A DNA stretch of 64,000 bases from Stenopsyche tienmushanensis (GCA_008973525.1 WACJ01000267.1:1-64000), one strand, 5' to 3'; counted from the stretch's first letter, positions 32,222 to 45,411 are shown. Notes: generated by a model not told the origin, from the letters alone. A program made the numbers and translations.

Positions 32222-34670
32222 TTTATAATGCCAATGCTACAATATCCAACATATTGAATAAAAGAGCTGCCATATTTTATATACAATGCACAAAATAGCA
32301 GTTTTTAAGCTAATAAGAGCAATCTAGTGCCAAAAAATCATCATCTCTAGCTTTGTACATTTTAAGCCATATCAACACCTCCCTTGAGTTTGTTGTAAAA
32401 TAGCATTATCTATGGCTTTGGGGCTTCTCCAATAGCTTCGGTATCATAATGGACAGTTGACAATAGGATAACAGCTTTTGATCTTTTCGAAACGTATGAA
32501 ACTATTGCAACATTGTCTATCAATGAGGATGAATATATTGGACGACTATGTTCTGGCAATATTTATTTCGGAATACATTTTTTATTCCAGTAAATAATCC
32601 CAACGAAAGCTAGCCCTGTTTGCTAAAGTTTTTTCACGTCAAAGAAAGTTATAAAATAATTATCAGCAATAACTGTTTTCTGACTTTCTTTATATTTGCC
32701 AGTTAATTCCAGTAGCACCTTTTCACCTAAGTTGACTGATCTTTTCTTTTCTAGTATTCAGGATATCTTTTCAATGATATCCATTTCCTGAATCACAGAC
32801 CTGCCATCTGTTTTTTACAGACATATGGTACAAACACATTTCCTGCAGCAAAGATAAAAGAAAAATATTATACTAAATATAAGTTTTTCCAAACATATGC
32901 GAAAGTATTTCTTACTAAATAAACAAAAATGCAGATTAACAACAGAAATATGATAAAATATTTTATGTAGCGAAATGATTAAAATTTCCTTACGGAACAT
33001 GATTTCTCATACAAATTTTATGAAAAACAATCTAGATATATAAATAGAAATATCATTTTTTCTATCGAAACACAAGGATCCTGAACCTATTTTTAAATTC
33101 TAGATTCTATAAAACCCTTCAATGTACAAAGTCAGGGAGATTTGATAAGATCTATACATAGAGCTTCTATTCAAAAAAACTCATCCTTTTGGTGAAATGA
33201 TGGAATTAATCAGATACAGGGATTTTAATTCGATTATTTAAACAATACACGTAGGATATACTGATCCATATATTCCAGGATTCAGCCACTGGGATTAATT
33301 TTAGCCCATGGAAACGCAGTGTGGTGGATCGTTTTGGTCCGTAAATTGTTATGTGGCGTAAAAAAATAATAAAGCTTTAAGCTTCCTTCCGAATGAGAAA
33401 ATTTACTTAGCGATGCTGTTTACGATCGAGTAAAATGTTGTTGTGAAGATGCTGTGTATCACTTGCGATCATTTTTATTTTAACACCCAACCGCCCACAT
33501 CAAATCAGCCAGTTCATTACCAACGGCGTTCGTTGAGTAAATTGTTTGATTGTTCGACGATCGAGTTTAACAGTTGAACAAATATCTCTGCGTATAATCA
33601 AATCTATATCCGACGCGTTAAAACGTTCTATTTCGAGGCGCGAGGAAGACAAAAAAAATCATCGTGGAGTATAATCCAGGATTCCTTCCAAACTGGCAAA
33701 TAAATCAAGTAATCCGTCCACATTTGTTCTTCAGACGTCTCAATCGTATCGTTATATATTGGCTGGAGTGCTCGGGATGCATCTGGCATAACTTCTACCA
33801 AAGAGTATTACTGGATGGGAGAATTTGAGTTATTTTTGGCCGGGAAGCGGTATGCGGAACAGAAACAACTATTTTCTAACCACCCGATCTGTAATACTAA
33901 CCGATAGAGCAACCCACAAAATGTTGTTTATGCTCCTGTAGAGCGTGCATTTTTTTCGGGTTTATCAATTCCATTTATTTAGAGTAAAGGTAAAAGCTTC
34001 GTAAGCTCTCTGTTTGCTAGCTGCGAGCTTTCGTAGTCAAATTTTGATATTAAATTTACCCCAGCCATTAGAACACAGGATTGAATTTTAACACAAAAAA
34101 CGCATTTAAATCCATATTTAAAACACACTAAAAACACAAATATACAAATGCAGGTAAAAGGAAAAAAAGATAAAATTATCGAATTATATTGAATATGAAA
34201 TTTAGGCTCTATCTTTCATTATTTTTAAGCAAAAATAACAAGAAAATAATATATTCAATGATATATTAAATTATTCACAATGAATAAATTCCATATTTAT
34301 AGCTTAGAAGCCTCTTATTTGAATATGTTTAATATGAATGTCATTCTAAACTCTTAAATAAACCAACGTATTAAAACGAAATTTTGATTCCGTCAGAACT
34401 AGTCGATAATTTTGGTTTTAATCATATTTAATATTGGCGATACCTTTATACAGCATTTTAAATAAATATGATTAAGTAAATATAAAATTTAACCTAATTT
34501 TTTGTGTGTATAAAGTTAAACTTATGATCTGTGCGGTCCGTATTTATAGGGTTAAGAATTAGCTTTTATAAGATATATAGATCAACTATAAATATATTTG
34601 AAAAAGACATAATTTCGATAAAATAAGAACACATACTTATATTATTGTGCGTTCGAGTTTCATTTTGACA
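32222..34670. other. Gene-free stretch
   Basis: AT-rich, with no coding frame above 61 codons and no recognised transposon. Around 33500-33900 composition is more balanced, without a specific signal. Confidence 0.4.
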
Positions 34671-34675
34671 TAAAT

Positions 34676-35240
34676 GTTAATCTGTATGTATATGTAAAAA
34701 TTAAAATCTGTTTGTTCGGGGACTATACACTCCCATATCATTCATTTGATTAGTATGAAACTTTGGTGAGTTATTAGTCGTATATCCAAGAAGGTTTTTA
34801 AATTCGATTACATATATAATAATGACTATATGTATGTTTGTCTTGTATACGCTCCTATACCGTTAATTAGATTACAATGAAACATTAGTGAGTTATTTTG
34901 GGCACCTTAATAAATATTTTTAAATCTGTATAAGCATTGTTTGTATACACAAGTTGTTTTTCGAGATTTTTAGCTGATGCACCATGTTGGCGCATATTAG
35001 TCTGATGAAATAAAGCGGAGCCGCGGGGACGGGAAGAAGAAATATGCGCGCGCAATGCGACGCTTAAGCTCCGTTAGCCTATCCTTTTAGCCTTTAGCTT
35101 TATGATGTCTCCGTGTCCATCAAATACGTCTTAAACACGCTAGGCGCATGCGCCGTACCGCCTCTATTGTATAGTATAAATCAACCGCTCAATCAGTAGT
35201 GTGCATATTTTATTATATATTACACAAATACAATTGGAAT
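34676..35240 (+). mobile_element. Helitron-like element
   Basis: It starts with TCTGTATGTATATGTAAAA-like text and TTTGTTCGGGGACTATACAC, then CATTTGATTAGTATGAAACTT, CCATGTTGGCGCATATT and GCGGAGCCGCGGGGACGGG. The same order is seen at 63138-63420. A second, slightly diverged internal copy of the first block occurs at about 34835-34935. Near the end lies GGCGCATGCGCC (35149-35160), a perfect palindrome. The Helitron class is inferred from resemblance; the repeat relationship is direct. Confidence 0.5.
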
Positions 35241-36720
35241 AGAAGCAATACATAAAATATTTTTTAGGAGCTAAGAAGTTTCATTTTATGTTTAAAAAAT
35301 TATAATACACACATACACAAATACTAGAAAATCGTTATATAATATTTTTAATTTAAATAGCATCATCTTTCTGAGAAAATTTATAAGCCTGGATTTATTG
35401 ATACATTTATGTCCAAAAGAGTGATGACTTTCAGATGTCATTTCACACTATTTTTAGAGAATTTATGCTTCTTTTATGCTTGTGTTTTATGAAGATGTTT
35501 ATAAGCTACTCAATTATGACTGCATTATTCAGTCATAAATTTTTATGTCTCGCCGACTAAGAAAGCCTTTGTGATGGTTTTCGTATTTTAGAATCAATTA
35601 AATCTTTATGAAAGATGAAATCTCAAAATATCATTCAATTTGCGCCCTTTTTTGTGGACGGTATCAAAACTCGCGCCATCAAGGGGGCTTGTAAATTTGG
35701 GCCGAAATTTCTCATTAGGGCAAAGTATGACAATTTTAAGTTCGACCGAAAGCAAAAATCGTAATGTACAAAGTTGAGGGTGTGTTTAGGCACAAACGAG
35801 TGTCAGATGGCGAAGACCGAATTAACTCCGATATAAATGTACTGGAAAAAAGCCGGAGAGAGAAAGAGAAGAGGGCCACGGAGACCAGCTCGGCAGATGA
35901 CGACATCCTCGTCATAAACTTTCAACTCATTAAGTGTGCCACTACAGCTGGCGACTAATGAAAATGCCCGCAGAACCATCATCATAACAAATTGGATCTC
36001 ATACCAAACAGAAGCCGTAACATCAGCTCCCTGCATATGCCGACCGAAGCTCCAATTTAGATGCAGACTTTCATTTTCCACCGTGTAAATATTGTACGTA
36101 TTACGGAGATTGCAATTTATATTTGCGAAAATGCCGACGCATGCAGCACTTGAGAAAAAATGTACAAATAATGATATTCAGAGAGCTCCTCCCTCCGAAA
36201 TGCTGAAAAACGAGCCGCGAGCTTTTTGAATTGGAGCTTTTCATAGTGGCGCAGCTTTCATTCAATTTAAACCTGTTATGAAATTCGCTCGATGAAAACT
36301 ATTAAATTAAAAGCTATTTTAATCCAAAAGCTGACGATAACTTTATAAAATACAAAATCATTGAATAGATTGAATATTGATGCATGCAAAAGTGCATTTC
36401 CTATACATGAAAGGACTTATAATTTGATTAAATAGAGAACAGGCGCATATTCGTTTAAACAAGTTCAAATATGATCAACTGCATTATTTTAAAATAGTTA
36501 TTCTCTCAATCTCTCAATTTTTTTAAACTTTAATTTTTTAATTCAGCAGTTTGAATTTTAAAATAATTTGTTACAAGAGTCAAATCATACAAATGGTCAT
36601 CAATTTTACTCTATTTTTGTAATTAAGTTCTAGTTCTATCAAAGGAGTTATAAAAAATTTCATCGCTACTCGAGTAGTCCAGAGAGAGTAGGCCCGCACA
36701 TGTGGCGTGTAACGCTCAAT
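35241..36720. other. Gene-free stretch
   Basis: No gene is supported. At 35640-36260 composition rises and frames of 64 and 92 codons overlap on opposite strands; no domain was recognised. It could be conserved non-coding DNA. Confidence 0.35.
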
Positions 36721-36722
36721 TA

Positions 36723-38068
36723 TTAGGTGTACCGATAAATTCTTACCAATTTTGATAGACATCTGTTTGAGCTAAATTTGTGTCCAGACATCGTAAAGAC
36801 AGCATTTCCATATTTTTTTTTTTAGAAATATAATTACCGAATTCAGTAATATTACCGAGAAAAAATGCTATTTTTGTTGAGGGTACAATGTGGAATTGGA
36901 AATGGAAAAACTTTAAATTTTTATAACAACATATTTGAGAACCAAAGTGGAAATATATCCTCGATTCACCGTAGTCGACAGCTCAACAGCGTTTAAAACG
37001 TATTGAGAAGACGAATCGAATAAAGGTTTGGATGCCGCACGAACTGTCTGACGATAACAAAGAAGAGCGACGAAACGCGTTCAAAGTTTTGTTCTCAAGA
37101 CTAAAATTCGTCTGTTTTTGCACCCAATTGTGACTGGGAATGAAAAATAGGTCGTTCATGACAACAAAAGTCGTAAACGTCAGTGATTTTTACTGCAACA
37201 AAAACTATTTCCGACTACGAAACCTGGATTGACGGCCCGCAATATTTTTTTTGTGCGTATGTTGAAATATATTTTTACGTTACAAATTATGAAACCTGCC
37301 GAAATAAAAACTGCAATAAATTGAGAGTCAAACGTCTAGACATAATCAGGAACAATTTAGTGAACCCATAAGGCAAAGAAGACGACTGCAAAAATCTAGG
37401 AATTTAAATGAGACTTCTTCTTCTTCACTCTACATATTCACCAGGCCTAGCTCTGGCAGATTATTGTGTTTTCAAATCTTTGGCACACTCTCTAAAGCAG
37501 CGAGTCTTAAACTGGGGTCCGTGGATTCCTTGGAATCCGCGAAAATATTACTGAGGGTCTGCGAGAACAAACAAAAAATGTATCTATACACTTCTCTGTC
37601 GGTCTGTTTTTATGCGATAGATACGTTTCACGGGGATTCGCAAATAAAAAATCGCATAAAAACATACTTGAACTACATAAAAAAAACTAAGAAATAGGTT
37701 CCATCATTTTTAAAAACCGCATAACTTCAAATAAATGTGATAGAGTCTACCAGAAATCGCATAAAAAAGATTCATAAAAAATATAGTATAAATAAAAACA
37801 CGTCATCTTTCTGTGTTGAAATGTTCTTTTTTAAGATGTTATCGGTAATTAAACTTTGCGACGATTTAATAATGCTCTAAAGGAGAAATGCCTTCGAAAC
37901 GCAACTGAATTCGAAAATTATATATGTACATTTTTGGACTCAAACCAGAAAAGAATTGAAAAATCTATGGGAGACAGTAGGTAAATTATGTTTTGTAAAT
38001 AAAAATGAAAAAGTTAAGTAAATTCTTTCAGTGCTAAACAATCGGCAAAGACTTTTCGGTACACCTAA
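36723..38068 (+). mobile_element. Full-length mariner with nested insertion
   Basis: Ends TTAGGTGTACCGATAAATTC (36723) and, inverted, TTAGGTGTACCGAAAAGTC (38068) form imperfect TIRs flanked by TA (36721-36722, 38069-38070). Transposase pieces in order: WMPHELSDDNK near 37025-37060, a KVLFSRLK stretch, HSTYSPGLALADYCVFKSLA near 37420-37490 (the YSPDLAP-D motif), and EKCLRNATEFENYICTFLDS near 37885-37945. Between the last two lie about 440 bp where roughly 180 bp are expected, because of an insertion after 37500. Multiple stops; inactive. Confidence 0.85.
37501..37850. mobile_element. Insertion nested in the mariner
   Basis: It begins CAGCGAGTCTTAAACTGGGG, which resembles hAT-type MITE ends (CAG..TTCTTAAACTGGGG). 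It includes ATCGCATAAAAA and AAACCGCATAACTTC words, which recur in inverse in the MITE at 39486-40285. The right terminus was not found. That it interrupts the mariner transposase is clear from the displaced C-terminal motif. Confidence 0.5.
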
Positions 38069-38070
38069 TA

Positions 38071-39438
38071 TATGCATAAAACAGCATGATACCAAAAGTG
38101 TTTGTGATTTTGCCGAATTCATCATAAATCAATAAATGGAGTCTGTTCTCTATATGTATAATCTTCAGCACTTTGATCGTTCGTGATCAAAATTCAATGT
38201 AACAATATTAAATGCGTGCCAATTGTTCCTAATTTTAAATTGCCCCCTTGGAGTTTGAAATAAATGAAATCGCCCCCAATTTATCCCACTCCCTGCTCGC
38301 CCTATGTACGCCTGGACCAAATGATGTATACATTGTTACTATTTAAAGCTTGTAATACCATTACTGAATCCAATCCCAGGATATGTCAAACACAGACCAC
38401 CAGTTTAATTATGGATAGCTTTAAACAGCGAAAAATGTAAATCTTTTTTCATTATTGTATAAAGACATTAATTATCAATGCGAACATTTTAGTTCAAAAA
38501 TATTCATTTTCATTGAATTAGATATATGATAGGATTCTTCTAGCCCTTAAATTCTCTTATATGCTTATTCACATTGGTTCAATTATCGTCCAAGACGTAT
38601 TTAAGCAAGATATAAGTTTGATATCAAATTTATTATGATGTACATTTCATAACGTTGACCGTCTATTTGAGTAAATGAATCTGAAAGCGATTCATAATGG
38701 AATTACAAATGAGCTTTCAAGCGTGACCTACAGACGTTTGACCCTTTGTGCCAAAAATTTTGCTCGTCAAAAACTTTTGAGGTAATAGAACGTGACTGCT
38801 GCCATATTATATAGTCAGAGATGCAAACAAAAAAATACATCAACAGCAAGAAAAGGCATTTTAATCTCGAACAAGACGAAAATTATATTTCGCGCTATGG
38901 TGGATTCGTGATATAAATTCAGGTTTCCACGTGAATTCCCCGACTCTTAATTAAAGGGTGAAACTCGCATTTCCTATTACCTGTTTTTAATTAAACTTAC
39001 TTTATGCTGCAGTGTTTAGCCAAACAAGAAATTACTCGTCATTCCATTACATTGTATTTTTTTCGGTATGAAATTGGACCGCCGCACTTTGTATGGATGA
39101 AAATAATTGCTTTTTGTGCGACGTGAGTTTTAAGTGGATGTTAATTATTTGATCCGAAAGTCTGATCGAAGTTCAAAAGCTATGCTGAGTAAAAATGGAG
39201 AACATCACGGAGCTTAATTGGATTACAAATTCGAGCTTGCGAGGAAAGACATCGCTCTAACTATTGACTAAGTCTCTAAGACTAAATTTAATTACAATAT
39301 AATAAAGCTTTAAATCAATTCCTGAATTTGTGCAGATTCCTAAAAGGATAATTTGATTTTAAAAAAATCAATAAGAGCAAAAATTATTCAAAAGATTTTA
39401 TGGAGATTTATAATTTCATACAAATATAATACGTGGCC
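38071..39438. other. Gene-free stretch
   Basis: AT-rich, no gene or repeat recognised with confidence; CCCCC-containing text near 38240-38290 may be a MITE end. Confidence 0.4.
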
Positions 39439-39440
39439 TA

Positions 39441-40531
39441 TTCAAATATAACCCGGAATTTTACTGTACAAACTTATTAGTGATATACACTCAAATCTTT
39501 TTTTTGTGCGACTTTTTTTATGCTATTTCGAAGTTATGCGGTTTTTTAAAAGCATTTTTTTTTATTTCATAAAGAGTACGTTTTGACATATTTTGGATAA
39601 AATAGGAAATAAATCATCAACACTAACCGAAATTTGGAAAAAAAATTATAATTTGCGAATGCTATCGTTTAATTACGACCACGCCCTTTATTCTGGTTTA
39701 GATTTTTGAAAAAATTGTTTTCGTTTTTTTTTCTTTTACAATGTCTCGACTTTTATAAATACATTCTCTAAAAGAACTTCCAAAATTCCAACTACTTACG
39801 GAATTATAGCTTTTTGGTGACGCGGCAACTTGGCCGGTCCTACCTAATTTTTTTTTTTTTGGTTAGGGACTATAGTGACATCTTTACTAATTATGAATTA
39901 TATTGTTGGAAAGAGAAAATTTATACAGAACAATGATAACATTGACATTTGGTTTACTATTGTATTTCTGCAATTAAAATAATTAGTATTTCTCTAGTGG
40001 ATATCTGGAATTTGAGATGCCAGATGTCAGACATCCTTAAAATTTCACTAATTATGCAAGACGTCCTTTAAAAGTTACCAAAAGTGTTATTTTTTAATGC
40101 CTTATTGTTTTCCTGTTTTTTTTATGCGATTTTGGATATATTTTATATAGCTGTTTCAAAGCTATGCGGTTTTTAAAATCCATGAAATGCAAATTCACTT
40201 TTTCTAAGTCATAGCTTTTGTTGTTTCTTCTTTTTGTGCGGTTTTCCGCGGAACGCATTTACCGCACAAAAAAAGTTTAAGTGTATACCTTGATATTTTC
40301 ATTATATATTTCATCAGATAGGAAGCTTCTTCATTAATTCACTGGAGAAAGGAGACGATAAACAGCATTCTCCGTTGCGCAACGCGTAATTATTCGGTTT
40401 CTCATAAACGAAGGTATAAAATCAAGTGAAATCTTGAAAGAAACGAAAAAGACCCAAGTCTTTGATTAGGGCCAAAAGCTTCATAAAGGTCTGATAGTTG
40501 ATAAACAGCAAAATTCCGGGTTATATTTGAA
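39441..40531 (+). mobile_element. Mariner-like element with 22-bp perfect TIRs, host of a nested MITE
   Basis: TTCAAATATAACCCGGAATT starts at 39441, and its exact inverse ends at 40531, giving a 22-bp perfect match. A TA precedes the left end. Between the nested MITE and the right end, a plus-strand SVAQRVIIRFLINEG peptide followed by KETKKTQVFD (frame broken) resembles a mariner N-terminus and matches the relic at 9090-9430. Nearly all of the transposase is lost. Confidence 0.7.
39486..40285. mobile_element. 800-bp MITE with TIRs, nested
   Basis: Left TACACTCAAATCTTTTTTTT...GTGCG and right GCACAAAAAAAGTTTAAGTGTA are inverted repeats of about 26 bp, with a TA at each side (39484-39485, 40286-40287) consistent with target duplication. 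Inside, GAAGTTATGCGGTTTTTT (39532) and AAAGCTATGCGGTTTTTA (40155) form an imperfect internal direct repeat. A diverged copy of the dispersed repeat seen at 20690 and 50430 lies at 39740-39860. No coding sequence. Confidence 0.75.
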
Positions 40532-40940
40532 TCACCTTCCTAGAATAAAAAATCCAAATTTTGTAACTTTATAATTATGCTAAATATTTATACTTTCTAA
40601 ATAAATAATAAATACTTTTACTATTTTGTGAGATTTAATTATATTCAAATGCACCAAATCAAATGTTACCAATTTAAAATTCTGTATCCCTACCAAATTT
40701 GTGCTAGTTTTATTCTATTATGTATTCTAAGCAATTTAACTACTTTTATATAGCTTACTTTATTATCAAAATATATTTTATATGATTTTATACTTAATAT
40801 AGACGTAAATAATGTTGAAGGTGTAGTGCATCACAGATTTTTTTACGCGTTGTTTAGATCAGAATTTGCATGAGCTTTACACGGATTTTAATAGCGAATT
40901 TATTTATCTTTGACATTATTTTTACTATATTATCTATATA
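40532..40940. other. Gene-free stretch, extremely AT-rich
   Basis: Nothing recognisable beyond low-complexity AT sequence. Confidence 0.5.
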
Positions 40941-40941
40941 C

Positions 40942-41545
40942 CAGGGCTTCGAACCGTTATGCTTTTCATTTCGGTTTTCGTTCCGGTTCCGGATTTTTTA
41001 AATTTAAATCTAATAAAACTTTGTGTTAAAAGCTTATTTTATAGCCCTATTTGATATATTTTATACCTTTTTTATAATAAACATTCTTAATGAATAATAT
41101 AATTTTTTTACACAAAAATCTGTCTAGAAAATATCTGTAATAATTAAAACTGGAAGTATATAATAATATAATTTATTAAGCGAAAAGATTTAGTTTTATT
41201 CGCTAAAAGTTTGGGAGTGCTAGCTTGGAGTATATGACACTTGGAAACAAATTCAAATCTGGGAGTCCCAGTCTAAGTACAAAGCAAATATATAAGAAGA
41301 AATAAGCTTAACAAAATACTTGATAACGACTTAAGATTTCAAGCTGGAATTTGGGTTGATAAAAATAGTATTATTAGATTAATACAATCAAACAAATTCT
41401 GCATAAGAATGGTTACATATTTTATCAACACATTCAACCAAACTATTTTTCGCGGAAGACGTATACCGAACCAATAAAACCGATATTTTTGAACCGGTTC
41501 AATCCCGGTTTTCATTCCAGCAGAAATATTCGTTTTGTCGGTTTG
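40942..41545. mobile_element. hAT-like MITE
   Basis: The left end CAGGGCTTCGAACCG is of hAT type, followed by TTTCGGTTTTCGTTCCGG. The middle has TATATGACACTTGG...CTGGGAGTCCCAG, and the right part has CCGATATTTTTGAACCGG. The same blocks occur in inverse at 26366-26895 and partly at 63005-63110. A matching right terminus was not found. Confidence 0.55.
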
Positions 41546-44500
41546 ATTCTGCGTAGGTTATGCTTATTTTACGCGGTTTTCGATTTAGTAATTTATTTAA
41601 TAAATAGATTGATGCTTACTTAAATCCTACATCTTTGATCATGATGTGTATTTCAAATCTATTAATATTACTAAGCATTTGAAATTAAATGATACATATT
41701 AAGCAGACTTAAAAATTGCAATTACTTGCATTTCAATCGCACCGAATGTACAGCATCCCTCAATCGTTCCACCTACGATTCCGAGGAAACTCGTTTAAAA
41801 TTTAAAGTGCAATTCTGTGTTTAAGCCAAAGTTGAACTTAATTATGGTACGTTCTCTAGAGAAACGCATTTAATATAGGACGGAAGCAATCGCCGATAAT
41901 AAATGTTGGAATTCTGTTTCGGGAACCGTTTTAACATGCGGTTTATCGTGTTCGATAATGTGTTTACAATCCGACACACTCGCTTTCGGTTTTTTTTTCC
42001 TACTTCTTTTTATGTAGGAAATCTATTTTTCAGCCCTTTTTGCCTTAATGCTTGGCATCAAATAAACGAAGAATCATTTATAAAGTTTCTCTATCCATTA
42101 AAGGAGAACTAGAAAGTTTGGCGTATAATTTAAGTCTTACTACGCGTATGCGTTGCTAAGGGAAGATCGACTATATTATCCCTTAGATGGGATTGCTTCA
42201 TTATTTATTACAATATTTTGATTGAAGGAGAGATACTTTGGACTTTATAGTATATTCCAATCGCTTTCTAATTCGGCTAAATTAAGATTAATCTGTTTGA
42301 TCATGCTATATAAAAAAAATTGAACCAAAAAACAACATCATTCTGATGATTATCAATATTACAAAAATCTTGCTCTCTAATAGTCGATAGATCTAGAATT
42401 AATTAACCAAGTATAATAGCTACGAAAATGAACTTTTTTACACTATTTTTCAATGTATCGCGCAAATACAAAATTAAATAAAATTTTAAAAAGCAAATAA
42501 AGTCAACAGTTGCATTTAAAAAAAATCAATTTTAAATTTGTATAAAACATCACTCAATAAGTTCGTAGGATATTTATCATTTAAAACTTTTTTCTTCTAC
42601 ATTTGGGGTTATTTTTTCGCAATTCCTTAAAAAACCCTATACATTTTAATCGTAATTTTCAGGTCGAAATTGTTTTAAAATTTTATTGCAAATTTTTGGA
42701 GTTTCATATCCCTACTGAAATGGTGCAAAAACGCCCTTAAATACGCTCACTCAAGTGACCTGCTGGTGATAATTTATAAACAAAACTCGTATATCTTCAA
42801 TATTGAATGCATGAGGAGGTGAATGAGGCCCTTATCCATTATTTCTATATTCATTATACATGAAAAATATTTATACTGCAGTTTTAATTGCTTCAAGTAT
42901 AGTTTACAAATTTGTTTCCATTTTATCAGATGATTCAACTCAAAGAAATTAATTAATTTCAAATTATTCATAACTTCTTGGTAATTTCTCCTTTCAATGT
43001 CCAATACCATTTCAACTTTATGAAATTGGATTTCCGAGAACAAGAAAAGTGTATACAGTGCATTTTACTCACGCCAATATGATTTCAATTGATTTAATAT
43101 TAGATTAATATGAATGTATGATTAGCAATTAAAATTTTGTTTGGCATTCTAAATATTATTCTGTTTGGCATGCTATCGTTATGCATATTTGATGTTGATA
43201 TTACTAGTGGGAAAATATTCAATCTACCTTTATTTGCGTTAATTAAAGTGGGCGAATAGCTTACTTCAATAATACATATAAATTCATTGAAATTCCAGTA
43301 AAAATCTATGAAGGATGAGAATGATAAATCCTGACGTCTCTGAGAGCATTCTAATATAGACCATAGTCGGCTCAGCCTCTCAAACGAAAATTCATAATTT
43401 AAAACGGAATAATTGCTCCCGTCATAAATGTGCTCGAAGCTCTCAAGCTGAATGCTTTGTTTCATCACAGAAAAGGCTCAATATAATTTAGGGGATGGTT
43501 CGCATATTTGCGCCTATCTGACGCATGCCACAATTGTTCCTAGCCACCCTAATTCATTCAGCATTACGTTCTGAATTCTAGAAAAAGGTAAAATAGTTTT
43601 GTTTGTTCAGTCCGTGGCTAGGGAAAATCCACATTCGCTTCTAATAACGCAATACAATTACGACGAGCTTAAAAGCACACGGTGCAAAGCTCTCACGCAA
43701 ATGTGCCGTTGCTTTGGGTACGAAAACTACAAAACACGAGGCGAAATTCTTTTTATTCCATCCTCGGTTGACGGGGCTTAAATGCATTAAATTCGGTCTT
43801 GAAAGTGGTGCTTTATGAGTTATATACATCTAGATCAACCCGTCCAATTTGGAGCTCAAATGAAAGCTCTTCATCATACCTTAAGCATGTTTAAGAACAA
43901 ATTTAATTCGAAATCAATTTAAAAGGGCTTTCATTCGATCTTCATGAAGCTTTTCAAGCGTTTTCATGGTTCATATTTTAAATGCGAGATTGAATGGCAT
44001 CGTCATGGAACGATGATATCGTATATCGTAGACAGTCGTACTATACTGCAAAAAACATTTAAAAAATGATAGAATGTCATCGAAAGCACCTGACGGTGTC
44101 TGCAAGCATTTTCCCCCGCATCTCCCAACTATTCACTCGAACTTTCAGCACGAGAGCTTTTTTCGCCAAATAAAAATGATCCGTCATCACAGTCTATTCA
44201 GAAGGCAGACGGCTAAAAAATGCATTTCAATATTTGGATAAATTCGGGCCGCACAAATAAATTCATCATTTCACCTTACGCTGTCAAAAGTAAGCTGAGG
44301 AGCTTTTACACTCGCTAGAAACTATGCTATTTCTGCTAAGCTTAATGATAAAGCTCTTCAAAGTTTGCTCTCAAATAAGTTAAATTAAGTCTATTTGTAA
44401 AGCCGTAGGAGAAAGTCGTTAAAGTCTTATTACTTTTCTAATTTACCGAGTATACCTTTTTTCGTCCTCTGCTAATGAATTGAATCACGGGGTTTTAATT

Positions 44501-44598
44501 GTCAAAGAAAAGTTTGACATAGTTCGAAATGTTGAGCTTCAAGCGATTGATTATATGGTACTTCATTTGAACATAAATTATAAAATTATGCAACTTCA
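41546..44598. other. Gene-poor stretch
   Basis: Apart from weak minus-strand frames at 42774-43463, no gene is supported. Text around 43500-44300 is unique-looking and of mixed composition, with short overlapping frames. Confidence 0.35.
43100..43465 (-). CDS. Hypothetical frame, possibly eroded gene or exon
   Basis: ATG at 43463-43465 gives 121 residues (KQSIQLESFEHIYDGSNYS...), with no signal peptide, helix or recognised domain. A second open frame on the same strand follows at 42774-43010 (78 residues from its first ATG), with Lys- and Leu-rich text (LIKWKQICKLYLKQLKLQYK). The two could be exons, since a GGCGTGAGT donor-like site lies at about 43066-43076, or simply chance frames in AT-rich DNA. 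No homologue is recognised. Confidence 0.2.
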   Translation of the reverse strand: MKQSIQLESFEHIYDGSNYSVLNYEFSFERLSRLWSILECSQRRQDLSFSSFIDFYWNFNEFICIIEVSYSPTLINANKGRLNIFPLVISTSNMHNDSMPNRIIFRMPNKILIANHTFILI

Positions 44599-44601
44599 TT
44601 A

Positions 44602-44985
44602 TTAGGTGTATCGATAAGTCTTTGCCGATTTTGATAGACCTCTATTTGAGCTCAGTTTGTGTCCAGACACGGTGAAGACAGCATCTTCATAAATTTTTTT
44701 AGAGCTATAATTACCGAATTCAGTTATATTACCGAGTAAAAAAAAAATATTTTTATTGAGGATAAAATCTGGAACTGGAACTGATAAACCCTTAAATTTT
44801 GATGACTACATATTTGAGAGCCAAAGTGGAAACATATCCTCGATTAAGTATCAAAGAATTATTGTGGAAACAAGTGCAAAGTTTTGTTGTCAAGATGAAA
44901 ATTTTGCCCTTTTTTATACCGAATTGTGACTGCGAATAAAAAACATAAGTTGTTGACAAAAATTGACACATAAACAAAACTTGCC
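44602..44985 (+). mobile_element. 5' fragment of the 36.7-kb mariner family
   Basis: Starts TA-TTAGGTGTATCGATAAGTC and follows the element at 36723 closely: TTTTGATAGACCTCTATTTGAGC, TTACCGAATTCAGTTATATT, and AAGTGGAAACATATCCTCGATT. Only about 380 bp remain; the transposase coding part has a large internal deletion and no catalytic motif survives. Confidence 0.8.
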
Positions 44986-45147
44986 AGATTAAATGTTACC
45001 CATTTTACTTGTTCAGTCGTATATTATGCATTAAAATTAATAACCTGACAGACAAACAGCGATCTTTCAAATGCTTTAATCTCGAATGAAAAGATATTCA
45101 CAATTCAATAGTTTTTCAATTAACAAATCCCCCATTCATTTGAAGCA

Positions 45148-45411
45148 ATGAGTGGCAATCGAAACATTAAGATTTACTCTGGTCGTGAAATTTTGGATTG
45201 TTCAAAATGCGAAAATTACAATTATAACATACATTTAGATAATTCAAATCCAACTATCATGTTCCGCTTTAATGCCATGCATTTGAGATCATCCATGCAA
45301 AACTTTAAACGCGTTTTAAGCCCAGTATATGGATATATGGCTCTTGCTTACGTAAGCAAGCGGGATAAATACCTTAATCATCCCGGCTATATATCAAGCT
45401 TCCTAGTATAA
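45148..45411 (+). CDS. Hypothetical small frame
   Basis: ATG-initiated frame of 87 residues with two CxxC-like cysteines (DCSKCE) and no recognised domain. It directly follows the mariner fragment region and has no visible promoter or polyA support. A chance frame is as likely as a gene. Confidence 0.15.
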   Translation: MSGNRNIKIYSGREILDCSKCENYNYNIHLDNSNPTIMFRFNAMHLRSSMQNFKRVLSPVYGYMALAYVSKRDKYLNHPGYISSFLV

